This document shows, piece after piece, positions 18,261-28,049 of a DNA stretch of 63,231 nucleotides; position 1 is the stretch's first letter; the number at the start of each line of letters is the position of its first letter. The DNA is taken from the NCBI RefSeq assembly GCF_000473065.1, contig NZ_AXAZ01000048.1, positions 1 to 63,231 on the forward strand. Direction: 5' to 3'. Under the pieces are notes generated by a model. The model did not search any database. It had not been told where the DNA came from and saw only the letters and a program-made list of their open reading frames with translations. Both the position numbers and the translations under genes were made by a program. The DNA comes from Bradyrhizobium sp. WSM1743. GTDB taxonomy: Bacteria > Pseudomonadota > Alphaproteobacteria > Rhizobiales > Xanthobacteraceae.

Positions 18261-19328
18261 TCACTTCGGCGCGATGCCGGCGAAATGCAGCACGCCAGCC
18301 ACCACGACCACCATCACCAGCGACAGCGGCAGGAACACCTTCCAGCCGAGGCGCATCAGTTGGTCGTAGCGGTAGCGCGGCACGATCGCCTTCGCCATCG
18401 CGAACAGGAAGAACATGAAGAACAGCTTCAGCGAGAACCAGATGATCCCCGGCACCCAGTTGAAGGGCGGCAGATCGACCGGCGGCAGCCAGCCTCCGAG
18501 GAACAGGATCGTCGCCAACGCGCACATCGTGACGATCGCGACATACTCGCCGAGCATGAACAGGAGGTATGGAGTCGAGCCGTATTCGACCATGAAGCCG
18601 GCGACGAGCTCGGATTCGGCTTCCACGAGATCGAACGGCGGACGGTTGGTTTCCGCCAGTGCCGAGACGTAGAACACCACGAACATCGGGAACAGCGGCC
18701 AGACGTACCAGTTCAGGATCGTCAGCTGCGGCAGCCCGATCAGGCTGGCAAGACCGCGCGCATGCTGGGCCTCGACCACGGCCGTGAGGTTCAGCGTGCC
18801 GGCGCAGAGCAGCACCGTGATGATGACGAAGCCGATCGAGACTTCGTACGACACCATCTGCGCCGCCGAGCGCAGCGCGGCCAGGAACGGATACTTCGAG
18901 TTCGACGACCAGCCGGCCATGATGATGCCGTAGATCGACAGCGACGAGATCGCGAAGATGAAGAGGACGCCGACGTTGATGTCGGAGATCACCCAGCCGA
19001 GATTGGTCGGGATCACCGCCCAGGCTGCGAGCGCGAGCACGCACGACACCAGCGGCGCCAGCAGGAAAACGCCCTTGTTTGCGCCCGCCGGGATGATCGG
19101 CTCCTTGAGCACGAACTTCAAGAGATCCGCGAAGGACTGCAGCAGGCCCCACGGGCCGACCACGTTCGGGCCGCGGCGGATCTGCACCGCCGCCCAGATC
19201 TTGCGGTCGGCGAGCAGGATATAGGCGATCGCGACCAGGAGGACGACGAGCACCAAGACGCTCTGCGCGACCATGATGATCAGCGGCCAGAGGAAGCCGG
19301 TCCAGAATGCGCTTTCGAAGAATTCCAT
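18261..19328 (-). CDS. nuoH: NADH-quinone oxidoreductase subunit H
   Basis: A 355-residue multi-pass subunit at the junction of the two arms, forming part of the quinone chamber. Family motifs include QIRRGPNVVGPWGLLQSFADLLK, the ALAETNRPPFDLVEAESELV loop and GFMVEYGSTPYLLFMLGEY. It lies 8 bases before nuoI and 10 after nuoG. Confidence 0.97.
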   Translation of the reverse strand: MEFFESAFWTGFLWPLIIMVAQSVLVLVVLLVAIAYILLADRKIWAAVQIRRGPNVVGPWGLLQSFADLLKFVLKEPIIPAGANKGVFLLAPLVSCVLALAAWAVIPTNLGWVISDINVGVLFIFAISSLSIYGIIMAGWSSNSKYPFLAALRSAAQMVSYEVSIGFVIITVLLCAGTLNLTAVVEAQHARGLASLIGLPQLTILNWYVWPLFPMFVVFYVSALAETNRPPFDLVEAESELVAGFMVEYGSTPYLLFMLGEYVAIVTMCALATILFLGGWLPPVDLPPFNWVPGIIWFSLKLFFMFFLFAMAKAIVPRYRYDQLMRLGWKVFLPLSLVMVVVVAGVLHFAGIAPK

Positions 19329-19338
19329 CAGATCACGC

Positions 19339-21414
19339 TCACTCCGCTGCGGTCAGCATGTGCCCGGAGGCGAGGCGCGAACATTCCGCCATCACGGCGG
19401 ACGCACGCGCGATTGGGTTGGTCAGGTAGAAGTCCTCGACCAGAGGCTTGAACGGCACCTTTTCCGGCGAGCCGCCCTTGCCTGCAAGCTTCTTGATCTG
19501 GTCGGCGGAGCCGGCCTCGATCTGGCCGAGACGGATCAGATGCGGCACGGCCTTGAACATCGCCTGGCGCAGCGCCGAAAGCGAGTCGTAACCGAGCTTC
19601 TTGCCGAGCGCTTCCGACAACGCGCGGATGATCGCCCAGTCCTCGCGGGCTTCGCCCGGCGGGAACGCGGCGCGGCCGGTCATCTGCACGCGGCCTTCGG
19701 TGTTGATGTAGATCGCGGACTTCTCGGTGTAGGCCGCTGCCGGCAGGATCACGTCGGCGCGATGTGCGCCGCGGTCGCCGTGGGTGCCGATATAGACGAC
19801 GAAGGTGCCGTCCGGCGCCTTGATCTCGTCGGCCCCGAGCAGGAACAGCAAGTCCAGCGTGCCGAAGGTCGTCATCTGCGCGGCGTTCAGCCCACCCGCC
19901 GCGGCGGAGAAGCCGATATCGAGCGCACCGACGCGCGAGGCAGTCTCGTGCAGCACGCCGAAGCCGTTCCAGCCGTCCTTGACCGCTCCGACATCGAGCG
20001 CGAGCTTGGCGCTAGCGGCGAGAATGGCGGCTCCGTCGTGACGGGCCGCCGCACCCGCACCGACCAGGATGATCGGGTGCTTGGCGTTCTTCAGCACGTC
20101 CATGAAGGAGTGCTTGCCGGCCGCGAGCTCACTGAGCGTCTCGGTGCCCGCGCCGAGGTGATCGTAATCATAAGTCAGGTCGGCCTTGGCGCCGATCACG
20201 CCGACCTTGAAGCCGCCGGCACGCCAGCGCTTGCGAATGCGGGCGTTGAACACGGCCGCCTCTTTGCGCGGATTGGCGCCGATGATGAGCAGCGCATCGG
20301 CCTGCTCCACGCCTGCCAGCGTCGGATTGAAGATGTAGGAGCCGCGGCCGAGGGCGGGATCGAAGGCGTCGCCGCCCTGCACCGCCAGATTGGTCGAGCC
20401 GTATTTGGCCAAGAGATCCTTCAGCGCGAACATCTCCTCGACGCCGGCGATGTCGCCGGCGATCGCGCCGATGCGCTTGCCGTCGGTGCGGGCCGCCTTG
20501 GCGGCGATGGCGGCGAAGGCCTCGGGCCAGCTCGCGGCACGCAGCTTGCCGGCTTCGCGGATATAGGGCCGGTCGAGGCGCTGGGTGCGCAGGCCGTCGA
20601 CGACGTGACGGGTCTTGTCGGAGATCCACTCCTCGTTCACGGCCTCGTTGATGCGCGGCAGGATCCGCATCACCTCACGGCCGCGGGTATCCACGCGGAT
20701 CGCCGATCCCAGGCCGTCCATGACGTCGATCGACTGGGTCTTGCCGAGCTCCCAAGGGCGCGCGGCGAAGGCATAGGGCTTCGAGGTCAACGCGCCGACC
20801 GGGCAGATGTCGACGAGATTGCCTTGCAGTTCCGAGGTCAGCGCGTGCTCGAGATAGGTCGTGATCTCCATGTCCTCGCCGCGGCCGGTCGCCCCCATCT
20901 CGGGCGCGCCTGCGACTTCCGCCGAGAAGCGGACACAGCGCGTGCACTGGATGCAGCGGTTCATCGAGGTCTTGACCAGCGCGCCGAGATATTTGTCCTC
21001 GACCGCACGCTTGTTCTCGGCGAAGCGGCTGGTGTCGACACCATAGCCCATCGCCTGGTCCTGCAGGTCGCACTCGCCGCCCTGGTCGCAGATCGGGCAG
21101 TCCAGCGGATGGTTGATCAGAAGGAATTCCATCACGCCTTCGCGCGCCTTCTTCACCATCGGCGAACGGGTGGAGATCTCCGGTGGCTCGCCCTTGGGAC
21201 CCGGACGGCAATCGCGCACGCCCCAGGCGCAGCTCGCGACCGGCTTCGGGCCGCCCTTCACCTCGACGAGGCACATCCGGCAATTGCCGGCGATCGACAG
21301 CCGCTCGTGGTAGCAGAAGCGCGGAATCTCGGCGCCGGCCGCCTCGCACGCCTGAAGCAGCGTGTACTCGGCGGGGACATCGATCTCTTTGCCGTCGATG
21401 ATGAGCTTGGTCAT
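19339..21414 (-). CDS. nuoG: NADH-quinone oxidoreductase subunit G
   Basis: The large iron-sulfur subunit of complex I, 691 residues. The N-terminal [2Fe-2S] domain carries IPRFCYHERLSIAGNCRMC; it is followed by HPLDCPICDQGGECDLQDQ and MNRCIQCTRCVRF for the [4Fe-4S] clusters, then a molybdopterin-oxidoreductase-like domain without catalytic function in this context (DICPVGALTSKPYAF onward). It starts 5 bases after nuoF. Confidence 0.97.
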   Translation of the reverse strand: MTKLIIDGKEIDVPAEYTLLQACEAAGAEIPRFCYHERLSIAGNCRMCLVEVKGGPKPVASCAWGVRDCRPGPKGEPPEISTRSPMVKKAREGVMEFLLINHPLDCPICDQGGECDLQDQAMGYGVDTSRFAENKRAVEDKYLGALVKTSMNRCIQCTRCVRFSAEVAGAPEMGATGRGEDMEITTYLEHALTSELQGNLVDICPVGALTSKPYAFAARPWELGKTQSIDVMDGLGSAIRVDTRGREVMRILPRINEAVNEEWISDKTRHVVDGLRTQRLDRPYIREAGKLRAASWPEAFAAIAAKAARTDGKRIGAIAGDIAGVEEMFALKDLLAKYGSTNLAVQGGDAFDPALGRGSYIFNPTLAGVEQADALLIIGANPRKEAAVFNARIRKRWRAGGFKVGVIGAKADLTYDYDHLGAGTETLSELAAGKHSFMDVLKNAKHPIILVGAGAAARHDGAAILAASAKLALDVGAVKDGWNGFGVLHETASRVGALDIGFSAAAGGLNAAQMTTFGTLDLLFLLGADEIKAPDGTFVVYIGTHGDRGAHRADVILPAAAYTEKSAIYINTEGRVQMTGRAAFPPGEAREDWAIIRALSEALGKKLGYDSLSALRQAMFKAVPHLIRLGQIEAGSADQIKKLAGKGGSPEKVPFKPLVEDFYLTNPIARASAVMAECSRLASGHMLTAAE

Positions 21415-21419
21415 GTCTC

Positions 21420-22745
<1,326 letters not shown>

Positions 22746-22760
22746 ATCAGTGCTTTCCGA

Positions 22761-22925
22761 TCAACGATTGGACTGCTTGTAGGCAAGTCCGGCGGCGCAG
22801 ACGGCGAAGGTCAGCGCCCAGAGCAGACTGGATTCCAGCGACGCGTTCAGGCTGAAGCGTTGCAGGAGAAAGATGAAGGCAGCCGCCACGGCGGCATGCA
22901 TCGCGATGAAGCCCCATTTCTTCAT
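22761..22925 (-). CDS. 54-aa membrane peptide between nuoE and nuoF, unknown
   Basis: The ATG at 22925 is preceded by a good ribosome site (AGGGGAG, about 8 bases upstream). The product begins MKKWGFIAMHAAVAAAFIFLL and has a second hydrophobic stretch (SLLWALTFAVCAAGLAY) ending in a polar tail, KQSNR. Two short helices with a short loop are predicted. The frame extends 14 codons upstream without a good start site. It is in line with the nuo genes and tightly spaced (15 bases to nuoF), so it should be co-transcribed. I know of no assigned function. Confidence 0.72.
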   Translation of the reverse strand: MKKWGFIAMHAAVAAAFIFLLQRFSLNASLESSLLWALTFAVCAAGLAYKQSNR

Positions 22926-22966
22926 GGCACCGCTCCCCTGCACTCCAGGCGACGCAAGATCACGCA

Positions 22967-23578
22967 TCAGGTGATCTCCTTCAGCGTGGTCGGTCCGGTG
23001 ATCGGCGCCGAGAACTGGCGGCCGTTCTGCGGACCGGGCTTGGGCGGATTGCCCGACGCAAAGCCGTCGAGCACCTTGCCGAAGCTCTCCTTGGTCAGGT
23101 CCTCATAGGTGTCCTTGCCGATCAGCACCATCGGCGCGTTCACGCAGGCGCCCAGGCACTCCACCTCTTCCCAGCTGAAATTGCCGTCCTTGGAGAGATG
23201 GAAGGGCTCGTGATGGATACGGTGCTCGCAGACGTGGATCAGATCCTCGGCGCCGCGCAGGCGACAGGGCGTGGTGCCGCAGACCTGGACGTGGGCTTTC
23301 TTGCCCACGGGGGCCAGCTGGAACATGGTGTAGAAGGTCGCGACCTCCAGCACGCGGATATAGGGCATGTCGAGCATGTCGGCGATGACGCGGATCGCGG
23401 CTTCCGAGACCCAGCCGTTATTCTGTTCCTGCGCGCGCCAGAGAATGGCGATGACGGCGGAAGCCTGACGTCCGGCCGGATATTTCGCGATCTGCTGCCT
23501 GGCGAACGCGAGGTTCTCCTCCGTGAACGCGAAGCTCGCGGGCTGGACTTCCTTCGGTGCTAATCGGCGGACGGACAT
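22967..23578 (-). CDS. nuoE: NADH-quinone oxidoreductase subunit E
   Basis: The thioredoxin-like [2Fe-2S] subunit of the NADH dehydrogenase module, 203 residues. The four cluster cysteines lie in VQVCGTTPCRLRG and VECLGACVNAPM. The N-terminal helical part (FAFTEENLAFARQQIAKYP) and ATFYTMFQLAPVGKK are typical. Upstream at 12 bases is the methyltransferase gene that separates it from nuoD. Confidence 0.97.
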   Translation of the reverse strand: MSVRRLAPKEVQPASFAFTEENLAFARQQIAKYPAGRQASAVIAILWRAQEQNNGWVSEAAIRVIADMLDMPYIRVLEVATFYTMFQLAPVGKKAHVQVCGTTPCRLRGAEDLIHVCEHRIHHEPFHLSKDGNFSWEEVECLGACVNAPMVLIGKDTYEDLTKESFGKVLDGFASGNPPKPGPQNGRQFSAPITGPTTLKEIT

Positions 23579-23590
23579 AGCTTCAATCTC

Positions 23591-24553
23591 TCACTGCATG
23601 CGGCGCGCGGTTTTCGCATTCATGGCTTCGATCCTGTCCTGCCAGAATGCGCTTGCGGTGCCGAAAACGTTGTAGCCGACGTGGGTCGAGACCTTGATGC
23701 GGTCGAGGATCGACAGCTCGGTCACGGTCTCCATCCGGTTGCTGCGCGGATCGAACACGATCAGCTTCAGCGGGGTCTGCTCGAGGATGAAGCGTGACAC
23801 GGCATGAGAGCGGTCGCTGCCGTGCTCCTCGCACATGATGACGCTGTCGGCCTGCAGCAGCCGGACGCCGCCCTTGATCGCCTCGATCTCGACGCCCTCG
23901 ACGTCGAGCTTGATCAGGTACTTGCCGGTGGCTGCGACCTTGCCGTCGTCGATCAGATCGTCGAGCGCAATGACCGGCACTTCTTCACCTCCCGCCGACG
24001 GATCGCCGGCGATGCTGAAGGCCTCGTGCTTGGTGCCCGACAGCCGCGCGGTCCCGCGGGCCGCGCCGATGGCGCATTTCATGGTCTCGAAGCGGCCAGC
24101 GTTGACGCGGGCATTGTTGGCGAGCTTCGGATAGTTCTGTCCCGACGGCTCGATCGCAATCGCCTTGTGCGCGCCGAACGGCTTGCTCGAGACCAGCACC
24201 GACCAATAGCCGTAATTGGCGCCGCAATCGAGCAGCGTGTAGTCAACGTCGATGGAGTCGGCGAACAGCAGCTCGAGCTCGTCTTCATAGTTGTACGAGC
24301 GGTTGAGCAGCTTGCTCCAATAGCCGTCGCCATAGGGGAACTCGAACACGGCGTCGGGATTGAGCCTGATCGCGATGTTGCGCTCCGGCAGCGTCTTCCG
24401 CAGCAGGTTCGCGCAGGCGATGTAACCCATGTGCGAGAAGCGCGAGGAGATCTTCGATCCCGTCACCAGCGCCAAGGCAGCCGTCCGCTCCCACAGGTTG
24501 GCCCCTTCAAGGGCCCCCGAGGCACGGTCAAACTGGATTGGCGCCTGCGCCAT
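23591..24553 (-). CDS. FkbM-type SAM-dependent methyltransferase embedded in the nuo operon
   Basis: The 320-residue product has a central methyltransferase fold: YTLLDCGANYGYWSVLVSS (motif I, DxGANxG), a following AIAIEPSGQNYPKLANNARVN segment, and the FkbM-family motif YLIKLDVEGVEIEAIKGG. The ATG at 24553 (MAQAPIQFD) overlaps the nuoD stop by one base (TGATG), so translation is coupled to nuoD. The frame stays open 43 codons upstream but only as a shadow of nuoD. FkbM proteins usually O-methylate sugars or small molecules; the substrate here is unknown. Lying between nuoD and nuoE is not part of the textbook nuo order. Confidence 0.88.
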   Translation of the reverse strand: MAQAPIQFDRASGALEGANLWERTAALALVTGSKISSRFSHMGYIACANLLRKTLPERNIAIRLNPDAVFEFPYGDGYWSKLLNRSYNYEDELELLFADSIDVDYTLLDCGANYGYWSVLVSSKPFGAHKAIAIEPSGQNYPKLANNARVNAGRFETMKCAIGAARGTARLSGTKHEAFSIAGDPSAGGEEVPVIALDDLIDDGKVAATGKYLIKLDVEGVEIEAIKGGVRLLQADSVIMCEEHGSDRSHAVSRFILEQTPLKLIVFDPRSNRMETVTELSILDRIKVSTHVGYNVFGTASAFWQDRIEAMNAKTARRMQ

Positions 24554-25749
24554 CACCGATCGACCTCTCCGAACACGATGTCGAGCGAGCCCAGGATCGC
24601 CGAGACGTCGGCGAGCAGATGGCCGCGGCAGATGTGGTCCATCGCCTGGAGATGGGCAAAGCCCGGCGCGCGGATCTTGCACTTGTAGGGCTTGTTGGTG
24701 CCATCGGACACGAGATAGACGCCGAACTCGCCCTTGGGCGCCTCGACCGCGGCGTAGATTTCGCCGGGCGGCACGTGGACGCCTTCGGTGTAGAGCTTGA
24801 AGTGGTGGATCAGCGCTTCCATCGAGCGCTTCATCTCGCCGCGGCGCGGCGGAGCGACCTTGTTGTCGGCGACGACGACAGGGCCCTTGCCATCAGGCGC
24901 ATTCAGCTTCTGAATGCACTGCTTCATGATGCGCACGGCCTGGCGCATCTCTTCCATGCGGATCAGATAGCGGTCGTAGCAGTCGCCGTTCTTGCCGATC
25001 GGGATGTCGAAATCCATCTCGGCGTAGCACTCATAGGGCTGCGACTTGCGCAGATCCCAGGCCGCGCCCGAGCCGCGCACCATCACGCCCGAGAAACCCC
25101 ACTCCCAGGCTTCCCTAAGCGGCACCACGCCGATGTCGACGTTGCGCTGCTTGAAGATGCGGTTGGCGGTGAGCAGCCGGTCGAGGTCGTCCACCACCTT
25201 CAGGAACGGATCGCACCAGGCCTCGATGTCGTCGATCAGCTTCTGCGGCAAGTCCTGATGCACGCCGCCGACACGGAAGAAGGCCGCATGCATGCGACTG
25301 CCCGAGGCGCGCTCGTAGAACACCATCAGCTTCTCGCGCTCTTCGAAGCCCCACAGCGGCGGGGTGAGCGCGCCGACGTCCATCGCCTGCGTGGTGACGT
25401 TGAGCAGGTGCGAGAGGATGCGGCCGATCTCGCAATAGAGCACGCGGATCAGCTGGCCGCGGCGCGGCACCTCGATGCCGAGCAGCCTTTCGGCGGCGAG
25501 GCAGAAGGCGTGCTCCTGGTTCATCGGCGCAACGTAGTCGAGCCGGTCGAAATAAGGGATCGCCTGGAGATAGGTCTTCTGCTCGATCAGCTTTTCGGTG
25601 CCGCGGTGAAGCAGGCCGATATGCGGATCGACGCGCTCGACCACCTCACCGTCGAGCTCCAGCACCAGGCGCAGCACGCCGTGCGCCGCCGGATGCTGCG
25701 GTCCGAAATTGATGGTGAAGTTACGGAGATTCTGCGGTTGCTCGTTCAT
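24553..25749 (-). CDS. nuoD: NADH-quinone oxidoreductase subunit D
   Basis: The 49-kDa-type subunit lining the quinone pocket, 398 residues. It begins with the family segment TINFGPQHPAAHGVLRLVL (quinone-site histidine near residue 19), followed by GLLHRGTEKLIE and FDRLDYVAPMNQEHAF (quinone-site tyrosine at about 72), and ends with ILGSLDIVFGEVDR as NuoD proteins do. It lies 2 bases behind nuoC. Confidence 0.97.
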   Translation of the reverse strand: MNEQPQNLRNFTINFGPQHPAAHGVLRLVLELDGEVVERVDPHIGLLHRGTEKLIEQKTYLQAIPYFDRLDYVAPMNQEHAFCLAAERLLGIEVPRRGQLIRVLYCEIGRILSHLLNVTTQAMDVGALTPPLWGFEEREKLMVFYERASGSRMHAAFFRVGGVHQDLPQKLIDDIEAWCDPFLKVVDDLDRLLTANRIFKQRNVDIGVVPLREAWEWGFSGVMVRGSGAAWDLRKSQPYECYAEMDFDIPIGKNGDCYDRYLIRMEEMRQAVRIMKQCIQKLNAPDGKGPVVVADNKVAPPRRGEMKRSMEALIHHFKLYTEGVHVPPGEIYAAVEAPKGEFGVYLVSDGTNKPYKCKIRAPGFAHLQAMDHICRGHLLADVSAILGSLDIVFGEVDR

Positions 25750-25751
25750 GA

Positions 25752-26363
25752 TCAGCTCTTCGGCCCCGCTTTTTCATCCCCCGGCAACGGATAGTCCGCC
25801 CCTTCCCACGGCGAGAGGAAGTCGAACTTGCGGAATTCCTGGTTGAGCCGGACAGGCTCGTACACCACCCGCTTCTCCTGGTCGTCGTAGCGGACCTCGA
25901 CGAAGCCGGTGAGCGGGAAATCCTTGCGCAGCGGATGGCCCTCGAAGCCGTAGTCCGTGAGAATGCGGCGCATGTCGGGATGGCCGACGAAGAACACGCC
26001 GTAGAGGTCGTAGGCTTCGCGCTCGAACCAGTCGGCGCCGGGAAAGACGTCGATCAGCGACGGCACCTGCGTGGTCTCGTCGGCCTGCGCCTTGAGCCGG
26101 ATCCGCGCGTTCAAGGTCGGCGACAGGAAGTGGTAGATCACGTCGAAGCGCTTCTCGCGATCCGGGTAGTCCACCGCCGTAATGTCGGTGATGTTGACGA
26201 AACGGCAGTTCGGGTCATCGCGGAGGTACTTGACCACCTCGACGATCTTGCTGGCCTCGACATCCACGGTCAGCTGATTGAAGGCCACCGAGTGACCGGT
26301 CGCGGCGCCCGGAAGCGCGCTAACGATCGTCTGCCCCAGGGCGTCGAGCTTGGCGTCGTCCAT
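25752..26363 (-). CDS. nuoC: NADH-quinone oxidoreductase subunit C
   Basis: The 30-kDa-type peripheral subunit, 203 residues. Landmarks are FVNITDITAVDYPDREKRFDV, FPGADWFEREAYDLYGVFF and the RRILTDYGFEGHPLRKDFPL motif. The frame is open far upstream through nuoB in the wrong register; the ATG at 26363 (MDDAKLDALG) is 11 bases behind nuoB and gives the right length. NuoC and NuoD are separate proteins here, not fused as in E. coli. Confidence 0.96.
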   Translation of the reverse strand: MDDAKLDALGQTIVSALPGAATGHSVAFNQLTVDVEASKIVEVVKYLRDDPNCRFVNITDITAVDYPDREKRFDVIYHFLSPTLNARIRLKAQADETTQVPSLIDVFPGADWFEREAYDLYGVFFVGHPDMRRILTDYGFEGHPLRKDFPLTGFVEVRYDDQEKRVVYEPVRLNQEFRKFDFLSPWEGADYPLPGDEKAGPKS

Positions 26364-26374
26364 GACGTAAAACC

Positions 26375-26962
26375 TTAGCGTTCGATGGTGCCGGTGCGCC
26401 GGATCTTCTTCTGCAGCAGCAGCACGCCGTAGAGCAGCGCTTCCGCCGTGGGCGGGCAGCCCGGCACGTAGATATCGATCGGCACGATGCGGTCGCAGCC
26501 GCGCACGACCGAGTAGGAATAATGGTAGTAGCCACCGCCATTGGCGCAGGAGCCCATCGAGATGACGTAGCGCGGTTCCGGCATCTGGTCGTAGACCTTG
26601 CGCAGCGCCGGCGCCATCTTGTTGGTCAGGGTTCCCGCGACGATCATCACGTCGGACTGGCGCGGCGAGGCACGCGGGGCGAAGCCGAAGCGCTCGACGT
26701 CGTAGCGCGGCATCGACACCTGCATCATCTCGACCGCGCAGCAGGCGAGACCGAAGGTCATCCACATCAGGGAGCCGGTGCGCGCCCAGGTGATGAGATC
26801 GTCGGTCGCGGCCACGAAGAAGCCCTTGTCGGCCAGCTCGGAATTGACCTCGACGAAGAACGGATCATTGGCCCCGACCGGCTTGCCGGTCGATGGATCC
26901 AGGATGCCCTTCGGGGCCGGCGCGATGACCGGACCGGTGGACGATGCAGGGTTCAATCCCAT
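26375..26962 (-). CDS. nuoB: NADH-quinone oxidoreductase subunit B
   Basis: The PSST-type subunit holding the terminal N2 [4Fe-4S] cluster, 195 residues. The tandem cysteines of FGLACCAVEMMQ, then MGSCANGGG and YVPGCPPTAEALLYG, are the cluster ligands. I chose the ATG at 26962 (MGLNPASSTG), which overlaps nuoA by 10 bases; another in-frame start lies 7 codons upstream at 26983. Confidence 0.96.
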   Translation of the reverse strand: MGLNPASSTGPVIAPAPKGILDPSTGKPVGANDPFFVEVNSELADKGFFVAATDDLITWARTGSLMWMTFGLACCAVEMMQVSMPRYDVERFGFAPRASPRQSDVMIVAGTLTNKMAPALRKVYDQMPEPRYVISMGSCANGGGYYHYSYSVVRGCDRIVPIDIYVPGCPPTAEALLYGVLLLQKKIRRTGTIER

Positions 26963-27318
26963 TCCAGTGCTCCCTTCTTCCATTCATAGGCGAACCCGAC
27001 CGTCAGCACGGCGAGGAACACCACCATGGACCAGAAGCCGGTCGCGCCAAGCTTGCCGAACGCTACCGCCCAGGGAAACAGGAACGCCACCTCGAGGTCG
27101 AAGATGATGAAGAGGATCGCGACCAGATAGAAGCGGACGTCGAACTTCATGCGGGCGTCGTCGAAGGCGTTGAAACCGCACTCATAGGCCGACAGCTTTT
27201 CCGGGTCCGGCTGCTGGAACGCCACGATGAAGGGCGCGATCAGCAGCACGAGACCGATGAGGCCCGCCACCCCTATAAAGACGACGAGTGGAAGATAATT
27301 CTGAAGAATGCCGCTCAT
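26953..27318 (-). CDS. nuoA: NADH-quinone oxidoreductase subunit A
   Basis: A three-helix membrane subunit, 121 residues. KLSAYECGFNAFDDARMKFDVRFYLVAILFIIFDLEVAFLFPW is the family hallmark, seen here as KLSAYECGFNAFDD then FYLVAILFIIFDLEVAF. The ATG at 27318 (MSGILQNYLP) has AAAGGG upstream; the 33-codon extension is not family-like. First gene of the operon. Confidence 0.97.
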   Translation of the reverse strand: MSGILQNYLPLVVFIGVAGLIGLVLLIAPFIVAFQQPDPEKLSAYECGFNAFDDARMKFDVRFYLVAILFIIFDLEVAFLFPWAVAFGKLGATGFWSMVVFLAVLTVGFAYEWKKGALEWD

Positions 27319-28049
27319 TGACGAGCCCTTTTTCCCGCAGCCTCGGGACAGCCACGGATTCGTCCGATTTGGAATTATTCTGAGCCTTAGCGCAGTGCAC
27401 CAATGGGCGCAAGACACGGTCTTTTCAGGCCCTTTGCCGCCCCCAGAGCGGTGAAAATCCCGGAATCACCGCGCGGCTGGTATGGAGCAGATCGCCCGCC
27501 CCAGCAAGGGCAGTCACGGTTTCGCAAGGCCAGCAGTTCTGAGATTGCGGCGCGCCGGCCGAGGCAGCTGTCGGCCCCGCCTTGACCGACCAAAATGTAC
27601 GGTTTTTCCGCTGCGGCAGCGCGTCCACACTGGCAACGACCGGTGCGGGCACCCGCCGCCCCCTTTTACATATTTTTCCAAGGGTCCTTTGCCAAGGGCC
27701 CCGAGCAGTGCAGCCAGGAGCCATTGAGGGCGCTGCCTGATCAGGACAGGCGCAACAAAAGCTACCTATCCACAGCTGCGAACGATCAGAGAGCCATGCG
27801 CCCCGAAGGGGCCGGGACTCGTCTGGCGAATGCGTCGGCGGTCAGCTCCAGAACGGCCGCGAGCGCGGCGGCCGGCGACTTGCTGGTTGGTCGCTCGCGC
27901 CGCGCTCGGATGCGCTTCGGGCTGGGGGGCATGGCCCGGGGCTCATCGTGACGGCAGATCAGCGGTCGTCCAGGCGGAGTCGAAGGACCGTCGATCAGTT
28001 GGTCCAAATCCCTGAGCCTGCGCCGCCATGGCCCTGCCCTCGCCCGTGC
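27319..28049. other. About 730-base region between nuoA and the TonB receptor gene
   Basis: Apart from the candidate nuo promoter near its left end I see no supported gene. Several overlapping frames of 70-120 codons on both strands have arginine- and alanine-rich composition of the sort produced by GC-rich noncoding DNA. A minus-strand frame ending at 27786 has a somewhat protein-like tail (ALAAVLELTADAFARR) but no good start. A short imperfect stem lies near 27690-27710 (GGGTCCTTTGCCAAGGGCCC). Confidence 0.45.
27374..27403 (-). promoter_or_regulatory. Candidate housekeeping promoter of the nuo operon
   Basis: On the minus strand, TTGGTG (27403-27398) and AATAAT (27379-27374) are spaced by 18 bases and lie about 55 bases upstream of the nuoA start codon. 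This matches the sigma-70 type pattern loosely. No mapping data are available, so this is a pattern-based guess. Confidence 0.35.

Noticed and set aside
17758..19152. 464-codon reading that would fuse an Arg-rich N terminus to NuoI
   Set aside because: The N-terminal 300 codons overlap nuoH out of frame. NuoI begins at 18252.
23591..24682. N-terminal 43-residue extension of the FkbM methyltransferase
   Set aside because: It overlaps nuoD and is Arg/Pro-rich. The TGATG junction at 24553 is a far better start.
25752..26765. 337-codon reading that would extend NuoC upstream
   Set aside because: The upstream 134 codons overlap nuoB in the wrong register and have shadow composition.
27425..27951. 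Several open frames of 70-120 codons between nuoA and the TonB receptor
   Set aside because: Mutually overlapping on both strands, no ribosome sites, compositions like noncoding GC-rich DNA.
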